From Cryptomeria japonica (taxonomy: Eukaryota > Streptophyta > Pinopsida > Cupressales > Cupressaceae): 64,000 bases of DNA. Below the pieces are notes generated by a model. That model did not search any database. It worked only from the letters and a program-made list of their open reading frames with translations, and was not told the origin of the DNA. Position 1 is the stretch's first letter; each line of letters begins with the position of its first letter. The DNA is taken from assembly GCF_030272615.1 (NCBI RefSeq), contig NC_081413.1, forward strand, positions 449,294,538 to 449,358,537. Reading direction: 5' to 3'. Positions 22,601-34,736 of this stretch are shown here, piece by piece. The position numbers and the translations under genes were made by a program.

Positions 22601-23821
22601 TCAGAGCACAAATGGAGGCAAAAATCAAAATTAAAATGAATAAATGATAGAGTTCTGACTATATTAAAATTCGAAATATTTAAATGACTAAGCACAAATG
22701 GGAATTAATTCGCCCAGGGTCTAAATTTTGGCCAAAATATAAAGTATTATATATCGTCGGAAAGCTCTCGGAGTGAGGAATCTGATTATGTGGTTAATTT
22801 TGACAAATGTGGGATATTTTGGAGGCAGTTTCCACGGGAACAAAATTCAGTTAGAGAGGAGACACTTGGCAATTCAGTTGCAGATTTGATTTTCTTCACT
22901 CCTCTTTTTATTCCAAATTCTTCTCAGTTGTAGGGGTTCCAGTTTTTGAGAGATTTGCTCCAAGGGAGAAATCCGAAATTGCAGGTTCCAGTGATGGCAT
23001 CCTTTTATCAATGCAAATGATAGTGTATTCGTCTATGTTTTCAGTGTTGTCTTTATTGTAGGTTTAGTTTCAGTTTGCAGGTTCACACATATGCAAGGCA
23101 TGTGTGAGTTTCCATGAAATTGTCTCCAAAATGTAATCAGATTCATATAATTTCATATTATCAAGGATAATTTGAGTTGTCTCTTTTAGATTCCTCTAAG
23201 AGTGTAATGTTGTCTTTTGGGTATTCTTCAAGGAAGGATTTAAATCCTAAAACCCAACATTAATGATTTTGAATGCATACTGGATATATACATATAAGTA
23301 TGGTTTTGTGATAGAGCAGAGGATTGTATTAATGTAAGGCATTGATACATGAAAATTTAATGTTGAAAAGAACTTGCATCTGAGATTTCTCATCTAGTTT
23401 TATGCATGACTGTGTGGCCTGGATAAGGCACTGGTCTCTTGTAATATTGAAAGGTTGTCAGAACACCATTTAAAAATCCAAAATCAGAATATCTTTTATA
23501 TTTTATGTTATGTGGAAGTGTCCCTCTATCCCATGATTCAAAAATGTTAAGTGCAAGTGTGGATCTAGCCCATCTACAGTTACCTCTTAGTTTTTGAACC
23601 TTTTGAGATCCATCTGCTTTTGATTGATGTAGTCTTGTGTGTAATAGGTCTGATTAAATGCATCAAAGGTATACCCGCCTAGGTTTTGCAAAGCCTGAAG
23701 AGTAGAAGGATTCATATCCTTGTCATGTTGTCCAAGCCCTGAGGTGTTTCATTGATTGAGATTGGCTATCTCATAGATAGGTTTGCAGGTATATTTGGGT
23801 TATCACTTTTGGTGAACAACA
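19605..23821 (+). repeat. 3' LTR of the giant-LTR element
   Basis: 4217 bp, TGTTGGGAC...GAACAACA, aligned end to end with 11692-15906 with scattered substitutions and very small indels. It carries the same ACGT-box cluster and tRNA-Arg-like segment. The CCCCC after it (23822-23826) repeats the bases before the 5' LTR. Confidence 0.9.
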
Positions 23822-23852
23822 CCCCCCTCTTAGTTGCCTCCGGGTCTTAACA
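23822..23852 (+). repeat. A1 5' LTR, last bases (after the nested element)
   Basis: The first five bases are the TSD copy of the nested insertion. The remainder, ending GGGTCTTAACA, matches the end of the 3' LTR at 29487. This proves the nested element split the A1 LTR about 26 bp from its end. Confidence 0.85.
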
Positions 23853-23853
23853 A

Positions 23854-23867
23854 TTGGTATCAGAGCC
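23854..23867 (+). other. Primer-binding site of copia A1
   Basis: TTGGTATCAGAGCC follows the LTR end. TGGTATCAGAGC is the standard plant copia PBS complementary to initiator tRNA-Met. Confidence 0.9.
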
Positions 23868-23909
23868 TAGTCCTCTTTTTACAAAAGTTTAACAGCTTGA
23901 AGAGATTCT

Positions 23910-26900
23910 ATGACAGCTAACTATTTTAGGAAGGACAGTCTAAAGCTTGATGGAACTAACTATGAAATATGGAAGATCAGAATGGAGACACATCTGAATT
24001 GCATTGGAAAAGACATATGGGATATTACAAAGAATGGCTATGTTGGTCCTACACAAAGTCAACCTAATCTACCAACCTTGGCTAAAGATCAGGAGAATGA
24101 TTGCAAAGCAAGGGAAGCACTTTTGAGTGCATTGTTAGATCAACAAATTATGGGATTATTAGACCGATCTACTGCTAAAGCTATTTGGGATAAATTGGAG
24201 ACATTGAATGAAGGTGATACCACTATCAAAATTGAAAAACTGGAATGCTTCCGGGTCAGGTATGAAAATCTAAAAATGGAAGAAGATGAAAGGATTTCTT
24301 CTTTTATGGAAAGAGTTAATGAATTTTTTTTGGGTATACAACGTTGTGGAGGATCCTTAAGTGAAGATGAAACTGTTTCTAAAGTTCTAAGAGCATTACC
24401 ATCGGCATAAAAAATGAAAGTAACTTCTATTAATGAATTGAGAATAATGCCTAATACATCAGTATCTAGAGATACTTTTGTTGGAAAACTTTCAGCTTTT
24501 AAACTTGAGGAATTTGGTCCTATTACTACAATTAAGACAGATATGACTTTCAAAGCTTCATCATCTGCAGCATCATCATCATCATTTGAAAAATCTAATT
24601 GGAAAACACTCTATGCTAGAGAACTCAAAGAAATCAGAAGAGAGAATGAAGAACTTGAAGAGCTTGAAACACTATTTGCAAGGAAAATGCCTAAAGGTCC
24701 AGTTGGAAGTAAGTATGAAGGTAAAGCACCATTTAAATGTTTTAACTACAATAAAATTGGTCATATGGCATCTAGGTCTCCTGATAGACATGCAAGATTG
24801 AAAGAAGAAGCTAAAAGAACATATAAGCCTAACCCTGAATATCAAAGATACAGATTTAAGAAGAATAGAGACAAATCATGTTACTATGCTGATGAAGGAG
24901 TTACTGATGATTCTGATGAGGAATCGACAAACAATGGATGAGATTTTGTTGCAATAACACAAGATCAACCGGCACCTACTATTCAACCGATAGAGTAGGC
25001 CTTGGCAACTAAAATTGAAGAAAAGGATGAATGGATCATTGACTCTGGATGTTCACATCATATGACTGGTGATAAGAGTAAATTCTTAACTTTTTGGGAA
25101 TACAATGGAGGTCTAGTAAGATTTGGGGATGACAAAGATTGTTTGATCAGAGGAAAAGGCACTGTATCTTTTGATGGTAAGCACAATACTAATAATGCTT
25201 ATTATGTTGAAGGTTTGAAGCATAATCTTTTGAGTGTTGGTCAATTAGTTGAAAAAGGATTTCAGTTACAATTCAAGAATGGTAAATACAAAATCATGAA
25301 TAGAACTGGTTTGGAAATTACAACCGGTAATCAAACTAGAGGTAATATCTTTCATTTGAATAACAATGAGAAGACATGCTTGATTGCATATATTAATGAA
25401 AGTTGGTTATGGCATATAAGACTTTGTCATGTAAATTTTGATTGCATTGTGAAAATTAGTACAACTGAAGAAGTAAGGGAATTACCTAAGATTGTTAAAC
25501 CTCACAATCTGGTATGTAAGGAATGCCAATTTGGAAAGCAAGTTAGAGCAACTTTTAAGAGTATTCCAGAAAAATCCAATAATGTTCTTGACTTAATTCA
25601 TACCGATTTATGTGGTCCAGCAAGAACTAGAAGTTTACAAGGAGATAGATATTTTATGCTAATCATTGATGATTATTCTAGAATGTGTTGGGTTACTTTT
25701 CTCAGGGAGAAATCAGAAGCTTTTGGGAAATTCAAACTATTCAAAGTAATGGTAGAGAATGAAACTGGTAAGAAAATCAAATGTTTGAGATCAGATCAAG
25801 GAGGTGAATTCACATCTAAGGAATTTAATACATTCTGTGAAGTGAATGGAATCAGAAGACAATTATTAGCACCTCAGACACCCTAGCAAAATGGAGTTGT
25901 GGAAAGGAAGGACAAAACTATTTTGGATGCAGCTAGAAGCATGATATCAGAAGAAAACCTACCTCATGTGTACTGGAGAGAAGCAGTCAATACAATTGTT
26001 TATACATTCAACAGAGTTCACATCAAAGGTGAAACCGGTAAGACCCCTCATGAACTATGGTTTGGTAATACTCCTACTCTTAAATATTTCAGAATATTTG
26101 GAAGCAAATGTTATACTAGAAGAGATGATTATATTGGCAAATTTGATCCTAGAAGTGATGAAGGAATATTTCTTGGTTATTCATCTAAGAGAAAGGCAAA
26201 TAGATGTTTTAATAAGAGATTGCAGAAAATCATTGAGAGTGCAAATGTGAAGATTGATGAATAGTTTAGAAGGTCTATAGACTCTGAATCGACAGTTGAG
26301 ATAATCACAAATGAACCTACAATGAGTACTCTGGTACAGAATGTAGATCCAATCACACTGACATCATCTGAGAATTCCACAGTGACTGAACAACAACAAC
26401 AAGTGGATACACCCAGGTATGTAAGATTGAATCACTCTGCAAATCAGATAATTGGGAATAAGTATCAAGGTGTTATGACTAGAGGAAGACTAGCAAATGA
26501 AGAGGTATGTCTAATTTCTCAAATTGAACCAGCAACTATTAATGAGACATGTGAAGATAAACATTGGATTAAGGCTATGGAAGATGAACTAGAACAAATT
26601 GAATAGAATAACACATGGACATTGGTTCCCTGACCTAAAAACAAAAATGTAATTGGAACTAAATGGGTATTCAGAAATAAACTTAATGAAGATGGTAAGC
26701 TAATCGGAAACAAAACAAGATTAGTGTGTAAGGGATATTCACAGAAAGAAGGAATTGATTACAATGAAACCTTTGCACCGGTAGCTAGAATTGAGGCAGT
26801 CAGATTATTCTTAGCTTTTGCAGCACACAAGAACTATAAAGTATATCAAATGGATGTTAAATGTGCATTTCTAAATGGTGGTCTTGAAGAGGAAGTTTAC

Positions 26901-28061
26901 ATTGAACAACCTGATGGATTTTCTTTGACAGATGACAAAGATATGGTTTGCAGGTTAAGGAAAGCTTTATATGCATTGAAGAAAGCTCCAAGAGACTGGT
27001 ATGCTAGATTGGACAAATATCTTTTGAAGCTTGGTTACACTAAAGGTAATGCTGACAACAACTTATACTACAAAGTGACTAATGATGACATCTTAGTTAT
27101 TGAATTCTTTGTTGATGATATCATTTTTGGAGGAGAAGAAGGATTGTGTAAAGACTTTTCAAATAAGATGCAGGAAGAATTTGAAATGTCTATGATTGGG
27201 GAGATAAAATTATTTTTAGGATTGCAGATTTCATAGACTGATAAAGGTATATTCATAAATCAATCAAAGTACTTGAAGGAATTACTTAAGAAATTTGGTA
27301 TGAAAAACTCTAAACTGGTAAGTACTCCTATGACTACAACTGATAAACTATCATTGAAGGATGACTCAGCACCTGTTAATCCGACAAGATATAAATCCAT
27401 GATTAGAGGTTTACTGTATTTGACACAAATAAGACCTGATATTATGAATGCAGTAGGTATTATTTCAAGATTTCAGAGTAATCCTAAGGAAAATCATGAA
27501 TCAACAGTGAAAAGGATTTTCCGATACCTACAAGGCACAACAAATCTTGGTTTATGGTATCCTAAAGATGAAAATTTTGATTTATGTGCATACACAGATG
27601 CAAATTGGGCAGGAGATGTAGATGACAGAAAAAGAACCATCGGCGGAGCATTTCTTCTTGGTAGAAGACTAATTTCATGGTTGAGAAAGAAACAGAGTTG
27701 TACATCACTATCAATAGCTAAATCAGAATATGTTGCAGAAACAACTAATTGTACACAGGTATTATGGATTAAGAAAATGTTGAAGGACATAAAGGTAAAA
27801 TGCAAAGAAACTATAATCATTTACTGTGACAATATGACAACAATTGATATATCAAAGAATCCGGTATTTCACTCTAAAACTAAACATGTTTCTATCAAAT
27901 TCAATTTTCTAAAAGAGAATGTTAAAGCAAAAGAAGTGAAATTGGTTTATGTGAATACTAAGGAGCAGATTGCAAATATCTTTACTAAGCCTTTGCCTAA
28001 GGAAACTTTTGAATATCTAAGAGAGTAGCTTGGAATTATACCCTCACTGTTAGAAACTTAG
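23910..28061 (+). pseudogene. Copia A1 Gag-Pol polyprotein pseudogene
   Basis: About 1383 codons in one frame from ATG at 23910 to TAG at 28059-28061. Premature stops lie at 24408, 24939, 24996, 25884, 26262, 26604, 26631, 27234 and 28026. All open segments share one phase, so there is no net frameshift. Order: Gag (KLDGTNYEIWKIRMETHL...); a zinc knuckle with two Cys lost (CFNYNKIGHMASRS, near 24738-24780); protease (IIDSGCSHHMTG, near 25035); integrase with HTDLCGP, SDQGGEF and NGVVER; RT with [10 protein letters not shown] and FVDDIIF (near 27110-27127); RNase H with YTDANWAGD (near 27590). Comparison with A2 shows several stops are C-to-T or G-to-A: GAG-CAG at 24996, CGA at 26631, CAG at 28026 and TGG at 24939. 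The protein would have packaged, copied and integrated the element; it cannot be made intact. Confidence 0.93.
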
Positions 28062-28411
28062 ATAGTTGGAGCATGGCATCAGACTAACAAAAATAACAGA
28101 GAAATCTTTTTCCGGCTTTGATGAAGGAGAGCTACTTCTCAGGGGGAGTAGATTGGATAAATTTGGTTATAACAATTGGTATTTGTAATAAGTTCTATGA
28201 ACTAATTGTATTTGGTTTTGTATTACTTTGGCATTTGATGTCAAAGGGGGAGATATGTCTATGGAAAAACACATTATCTTTTGGGGAGAGATTGTTACTC
28301 TCTGTATCTGTATTTTGATTTCTGGTTAATGATCTCTTTGGGAAGTTTTTGGTTTTTGGCATTTAGATCATTTTTCCATCTTGTGTTGCCATCAATGCCA
28401 AAGGGGGAGAT
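28062..28411 (+). other. A1 3' leader with duplicated polypurine-tract motif
   Basis: The PPT adjoining the 3' LTR is AAAGGGGGAGA (about 28400-28410) within ATGCCAAAGGGGGAGATTG. A second copy, GATGTCAAAGGGGGAGATAT, lies near 28226-28246. The same two-copy arrangement exists in A2 and family B. Confidence 0.7.
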
Positions 28412-29487
28412 TGTTGGTATTATGGATGTGTTGCATTGGTTTTGTCATTAATGTCAACACTTACCAACACTTATACTTCTGGAGATCTTTGGTTATGTTC
28501 ACTGGCATGTTCAGTGACATATGCACAGTCACCGGTATCTTGTTCACCGACAGGTTTAATTGTTCACCGACACTGAGGATGATCTATTATCATCTGGAGA
28601 TTACTTGGTTATGTCGAAGACATCGTTTGGACACATGGTTTTGGTGATTTGGTTATTGGTATAATCGAGTTTTCATATTTGTTGTTAGCGACAAATAGGT
28701 CTAGGGTATGGACCGACAAGCATTATCTATTCCAGATCAGCATGACACGTTATGGAGATGTTTTAGTGATTGGTTATTATTGTAAATGCATTGAGCTGAC
28801 ATGATGCATCACATATTGATTCATTCATAATTGATTTAATTGTAATATTCTTAGTGAGCTGACCTATACATTTGTTCTTAGGCTTTGGTATATATGTAAG
28901 ATCTCATTTGTGAGATAAAATATAGAAAGAAGGTGTGGTAGAGGATTGCAATAAGGTATATGTGAATATAAGCAGAGCTATACACAGAGACATCATTTAA
29001 AGATTCAAGGAAGGTATGGAGAAGGCAATCAGAGCTTAACCGGTACTGAATCCAGCATATGAAGATGATATTTTGAGCAGTACATTATCATTGGATTTAA
29101 CCATCCAATTGTAGTCAGTGTGACTCCCATTTTGTGATTGAGTAGTGAGCTCTAAGTAGTTGGCCTTTTTGCATGTGCAAAGCCCATTTGTACACACATA
29201 CTATTACACTAGTATCATCTGATTGTGGGTAAGGTTTCCCACTATGGTTTTTCCCCTTACAGGGTTTCCACGTACAAATATATGTGTTATATGTTGTGGA
29301 TATTATGTGTCTTTCTATTTCATGCATTAAACTTTATCGGTATTTTTATTAACAGTTAAACTATCTACTAGCATTAAGTTTGGTTTACCAATATTATGCA
29401 CTAAGTTTGGTTAAGTTATATTTGGGTTGAAATTAATAGACAACTGATTCACCCCCCCCCCCTCTCAATTGCCTCTGGGTCTTAACA
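28412..29487 (+). repeat. A1 3' LTR
   Basis: 1076 bp, TGTTGG...TTAACA, matching the reassembled 5' LTR. It includes the TATA-like box at 28889-28895 and a C-run near 29453-29462, the same kind of site where the nested element entered the 5' LTR. It is followed by the CATGT TSD. Confidence 0.9.
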
Positions 29488-29492
29488 CATGT

Positions 29493-32400
29493 ATCATAAG
29501 GGTTTTTGGAGCTTGAGAATGTTCATAGCATAAGAAATCCCTATCATGAGGAATAGAGTCAGTTGAAGGTGTATTTGTATGACACAAGAGGTGATTCTTT
29601 TGACAAGAAAGGAAGGGAAGAATGCAGCTATTGATTTGCAGTTTTCACACACAATGAGCCAAGATTGTGTGATGGAAATGTTGGTTCCCAAAATGGAAGA
29701 CGGGTTTACATGGCTATAGGGCAGAGACCGGGCTGATTTCCTCCAAATATCTATGGAGCCACCTCCAACTATAAATATATGTTAGGCTTGGAACAACAAT
29801 AACAAGGATAGAGAGTCCTTCAACACTTTAGGCTCTACAGAACCAAGGAGGGTGATCCCTTCATTAGGATCTCCTTCTATCTACAACGATACTCAGGAAC
29901 TTACTTAAACAAAGCAGATTATCTCATAATAAGACTCGATAGAAAGGGAGAATTCCTAAGGATGGAAAATCCTTCGGTGATCCTCAACCTTAAGCTGGAG
30001 TATAAGAGAAGGTGGGATGACTTTCAGAAAATATATTAAACTTATCAAATGATATTCTGATATTTATAAGATTCGTTCTAAGAAATCATAAAGAAGATAA
30101 ATAGGAAGCTGAAAACCTAATGACATTTGCTAGTGAATACCAGTGCCTTATTCATTTGGGTTAGAGAGTCTATGAAAAGTGTTACTGAAAATTTGATAAA
30201 ATTTCATCTAACAACTGGTCTAGACTGAAACAATACTGGCTTACAATATTGCTCTACTTATAATCCTTCATCTGAACTGCTTATCAAATCCTATGGAAAG
30301 CCTTATTTTCTCTATAATCTCATTCAAGCATTTTAATTAAACCCTTGGACTATGGAAGAATACATACATCATAACAATGCAACAAACAAATGAAACCCTT
30401 GATCCCATTTGCTTAAAAGAAGATAAAATCACACACAAGAGAGTAAAGATTAGGAAAACATATTTGCATTAATATCATAAGCAATATTTTATCAGATGAT
30501 AGCCAAAAAATTCAAATACAGAATAACCCACTTGAAAAAGGGAACCTACAACTATTCTATTACTTTTTCCTCTGCAAAATAACATTACAGTCCCTATTAT
30601 TTCCTATGATTCTCTAGAACTACCTGGGACCTAACCCTGCAGAATAGATCTATTTACAGAGATCTTTCTCATAAAATTTGGACCCTAAATAATGGCCCTG
30701 AATTCCCTTTTATAGAAAACAAGGGAGCAACAAGTTTCAGGCTAAAAGACACTTGTTACTAGCAAATTCATTCTTTGATAATTAGCCCTAAAAGGCCATA
30801 TACAATTATGTTTCAAAATGTTCACACGTCCATGCGCTGGCACATGTGAATCATAGTTCTTTAACCAAAAATTGGTAGGAGCAAAACCATTTGAGCTATT
30901 CCATAATCGCCCTGACACCTTCTGATGGAGTGTGAGATGTTGCATTTTGTCCTATAGAGCATTTCCCTTCCTTATAAAGGAAACATGATCCCAGCAAGAG
31001 GTAAAGTTGCCCCTCAAGCTAGAGGAGGAGTTCAACCTTCATGCCTGGGATCAGAGGCAGTGGGAGGGGGAGTTAGAGGTTAAACATAATATGTTGGGGA
31101 GGGGTCGTAGCTTCCATGCAACTACATGGATGGATTGTTTCTGCTCCCTACCCAGACATGTTCCCTTTTCATTCCTCTACATGATCTCTCTCAGAACCCT
31201 CTACCACCCAGTGACTGAGTAGACACATAGGTTGTGCCATGCATGGCCTTTCTTCATAAGAAAAGGCTTTCATGCCCCCTCTGGCAATCCTCCCCACTAT
31301 CACATCCCCTATGGCAATAGACTACTCACACATGAGAGAAAAAATCCATCCGGTATCACAGAGTATATTGCAACTCCATCTACAAGCTTGCTCAAATATC
31401 ATTTCCTCTGCAAAAGGAAAAAATACATTTAGAAAATGAAAAGGCTTCATACTCTTTCACCAATTCGATCATCACCTTATTGTATTTATAGCTGAACAGT
31501 ACTTCATCAAGTAGTACCTATTCTTGAAACATCATCACTTTGGTGTTCTCAATTTACTCTGCCAGCTATGGACACTAGAATTCATGCATATCACATCTAC
31601 TGCATTCTTCTATCAAGGTCCACTTGATGCGAGTGATTTTATCCTAATTTTAATCTTTCATAGGTGTACTTTCTTCTGCTTTAGGATTTCTGCCAACAGA
31701 TAAATCTATGAATTCATTAGATAACTTGTGATCCATCACACTTGAAGTGGAACCTTATCCTAATCCTTTCACATCTTTGGGCTATCATCTTTGACTGTCT
31801 AATCAATCCTGAATCGACAAGTTTGAATCCCATTCATTCTGCCTTTTCCCATGAGCTACAACCAGTGCCTCCAAAATCCCTCCTAACTTATCATTTGAAA
31901 CTCAGCCACATATCTTATCCATCTTGGCAAATCTAACAGTCATTTCTTGCCTTCTTAACACTTTGACTTTCCATCTGTATCCGTGGACCCACAAAATCCT
32001 GATTGAACAGTACCATATCATCCATCGACCAAACTCCGTAGGTATTCCTGATCAGCCCAGGACACGTGGTATCATCTTGTGATGCCACGGTTTGTAATCT
32101 CCATGCAACTTCCATCGTAGGAATATGAGGGCCGTCTAATCTGTTCAATCTTTACCGCTTTGCATAATGCCCGTTAACTCTTCCAGGACTTAAAAGTTGA
32201 GCACCTTTTACCTTAGGATAAAATATCTCCATTCATTCTGAGCATGTGCAAATTGATGGGATTTTTAGTAGATCAACCTTTACCGCCTGCAAACCGGTAT
32301 TATAGTGCTTTAGATCGGTTACACTACTAACCCTACCGGTTTTCATCGATAACATGCGACACAATCTCGTGATGTCGCGGTCATTAAAATCCTTGCATCT

Positions 32401-34731
32401 TTGATCACAAGGAAGCGCTAGCCATTGGATCCATCTTGTCTTTAGCAAATGGTCAGAGTATTTAGGACTCTTCAGACTTAGGAAAATACAAGCACAAGCA
32501 TAAATATTTAAAAGGAGATCGGTAATAGGAATGTTATGTGCTTGACTTAGGGAGATTATTATTTCACGAACCAGTTGATCATCACTTTTCTTAGGGAATA
32601 AGATGGCCCTACTCATGGAAAGGGTACCCTTGGCCTTAAGTTGGAAAAATTAACCACAAAATATATCATTTCTAGGGCTTTCTTCACAAAAAGTAAGAAG
32701 TTTTGATAAACCCTAAACCCTAGACCTTGGATCATTTACAGAGGATACAAGTAAAACCTGAAAAATTAATGTTTTGAACTCAAAAATTGAAAATGTCATG
32801 CAATCAATTTTCAAAGCTATCAGGAATCTCCCAAGAGTATCCATTATTCCCTAAGGAAAACACAGTCAAACACAGTTATAATGATGGTGGTTTAAAAACA
32901 AAAATTCCATACTCAAAGCCTAGAGTCTAACATAGATCAAACTCTAGCAACAAAGCAACTACATTCACCAAAATGTTAATGCATAATGATCAGTTTGAAA
33001 GCATAGTGAAGATAGCAGCATATTGGGTAGAACATTGTCATAGCAGTGTAACAGGGTGAATATTTTGAAGTAATAAAAGTCATCATATGCTCCTTCATCA
33101 TAGTCATAGTTCAAAACAATGGAGTAGAGCAATATCAAAGAAGAAAAATGGCCTTGGAAAGACAATCAAATTCAGATTAACAAATGCAACCATCAAATGT
33201 AGTCATCAGCCCAAAAGAACAATCAATGATACCTAGACGAGTAGTGAGTATTCCTTTAAATACAAGTTACATAGCCTTCTGGGTATAGTCATATCTCAAG
33301 GAAAGATGTTGTAGACTTGGAGCATCAAATCCATATGGAGTAGCCAAATCTGAATACCACAATTATGATACAATGATAGAACAATATTGGTTCAAACTTG
33401 ATTGAAGCTATTATAGTGTGATTGATGTGAATAGTGGAATTTACATTCCAGTCAAAGACCCCTGTAGCAAAAAGATAATAGTGAAGTACCCTGTGAATTA
33501 AAGGTTTGCAGACTTTAAGATCTTCAATCAAATCTATGACATGACACTCAACACAAAGTACAACATTAATCATAAAGCTATATTATTCAAATCAATGACT
33601 AAGTTACAGTCAATAGGAAGATTTGCAAAATAATAAGCCATAGTATGTGAGTGAGCCCTCATCAATGGGTGAATGCAGTCTTATCAGTCATCAACAGTGA
33701 ATGCAAATACATGATACATTCTCAAATCAGCTACAATGCATCCAAAAGACATTCATAGAAACCTGTAGGTGAATGAAGGTGAAAATTTTGAATACTGATT
33801 ACAAAAATAGAGATCACATTCACTACCAGTTAAAACAGTGTAAATACAGTCACGTGTTTTGATCATTTCTCAAAAACCTAAATGCCAAATTGGCTAATAT
33901 TTTTACATAAATTAGAAGACAAAGATACATAAAGACCCAGAAAATATTGTAAGAACCCAGTTCACAATTTTCAAGACTCCTTCACCAATCCCAAAGGGTG
34001 CAAAGAAAAAAAAATTCACAACCAAGGATTCATTCTTGAATAGCAAGATAAAGAACAATGATGGAAATCATCAATAGACAAAGCACATAAGAATGTGAAT
34101 AGGCTAGTAAAGCCACAAGGACAACATATAGATCAAGAGTTTTAATAAAGAGAAACACAATGTCAAAGCCATAGCGGTCACAATATCACATCTTAAAGAA
34201 GGTGATATCGACAATCCCAGCAGCAACATAAAGAAAGTGTAGTTGATATTATAAATTATTGCCAAGTAAAAATAGTGTTGTCTCAGTATTATAACAACCC
34301 AATGAGGGTAGCAGTAAAGATTCACTTAGCCATAGTATAACAGTCAATGCTAAGTTCATAATGAAAGATGACTACAAAAGGTTTGCAGTTCTTAAGGACA
34401 CAATCATGCATCATCTTCAAGACTAAATCATTGGCCATATGAACATAGTAGTATCAGCCTCAAAGGTCTTTCATCGTGTAGTATGCTACAACAATCCTTC
34501 ATTAGAAATCAAGAGCCAACAGTAAAACAAACCATAGAGACCTAACTGTAGCAACCACAAATAGTTAGCGGCCATCAAGGGAAATCAAAATCTATCTAAA
34601 AATGAAGATTAGAAGAGTAACACACAATCCAGAGTTGGTGATTTCCAATAGCATAGCAAGGAAAATCAAAAGAAAAGAGAACTCTTCAAGCTATCAAAAA
34701 GATTCATGTCTTGGAATTTTAAAATACTACA
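29493..34731. other. Intergenic DNA between A1 and A2
   Basis: No gene identified. 29493-31700 is AT-rich with short meaningless ORFs. 31900-32650 read on the minus strand has an LTR-like texture, with two related blocks carrying GACATCACGAGA (near 32370) and GGCATCACAAGA (near 32080). 33000-34730 is rich in short CAGTCA-type words. No element ends or TSDs were found inside. The segment ends with GAAGG (34732-34736), the A2 target site. Confidence 0.5.
32233..32616 (-). CDS. Unrecognised 127-codon ORF
   Basis: Open from ATG at 32616 to a stop at 32233 on the minus strand. It begins MSRAILFPKKSDDQLVREII. There is one moderately hydrophobic stretch (ITDLLLNIYACACIFLSL) that could be a single membrane helix, and many Leu, Lys and Asp residues, but I recognise no family. 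It overlaps a sequence with LTR-like texture, so it may be an open stretch inside an old LTR rather than a gene. No splice-linked exon or promoter is evident. Treat as hypothetical, more likely non-coding. Confidence 0.15.
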   Translation of the reverse strand: MSRAILFPKKSDDQLVREIIISLSQAHNIPITDLLLNIYACACIFLSLKSPKYSDHLLKTRWIQWLALPCDQRCKDFNDRDITRLCRMLSMKTGRVSSVTDLKHYNTGLQAVKVDLLKIPSICTCSE

Positions 34732-34736
34732 GAAGG
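34732..34736. other. Target-site duplication of copia A2 (left)
   Basis: GAAGG precedes the TGTTAGG end of the A2 LTR and recurs at 47654-47658 after the other LTR. Confidence 0.85.

Larger units (their letters stand above)
11692..23821 (+). mobile_element. Giant-LTR, gag-only non-autonomous retrotransposon (LARD / TR-GAG type)
   Basis: Two long direct repeats (11692-15906, 4215 bp; 19605-23821, 4217 bp) start TGTTGGGACTAATT and end GGTGAACAACA. They differ by only a few percent by eye. The insertion is flanked by CCCCC at 11687-11691 and 23822-23826. A PBS-like sequence follows the first LTR. The 3.7-kb interior encodes only a Gag-like protein; no protease, RT, RNase H or integrase motif is present in any frame. 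This fits a non-autonomous LTR element mobilised by enzymes from another element. The partner is likely gypsy, given the Retrotrans_gag-like domain. It sits inside the 5' LTR of copia A1 and is therefore younger than A1. A solo LTR of the same family is at 41207-46180. Confidence 0.88.
10646..29487 (+). mobile_element. Ty1/copia LTR retrotransposon A1 with a nested 12.1-kb element
   Basis: The 5' LTR starts at 10646 with TGTTGGTATTATGG. The 3' LTR occupies 28412-29487 and ends TTAACA. Both are flanked by the 5-bp direct repeat CATGT. Removing the nested element (11692-23821) and its TSD copy restores a 5' LTR of about 1072 bp, close to the 1076-bp 3' LTR, and a 4.6-kb internal region in the order gag-protease-integrase-RT-RNase H, the copia order. 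The PBS fits plant initiator tRNA-Met. A2 (34737-47653, minus) belongs to the same family. The element is inactive because its pol frame has nine stops and its 5' LTR is split. Confidence 0.92.
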
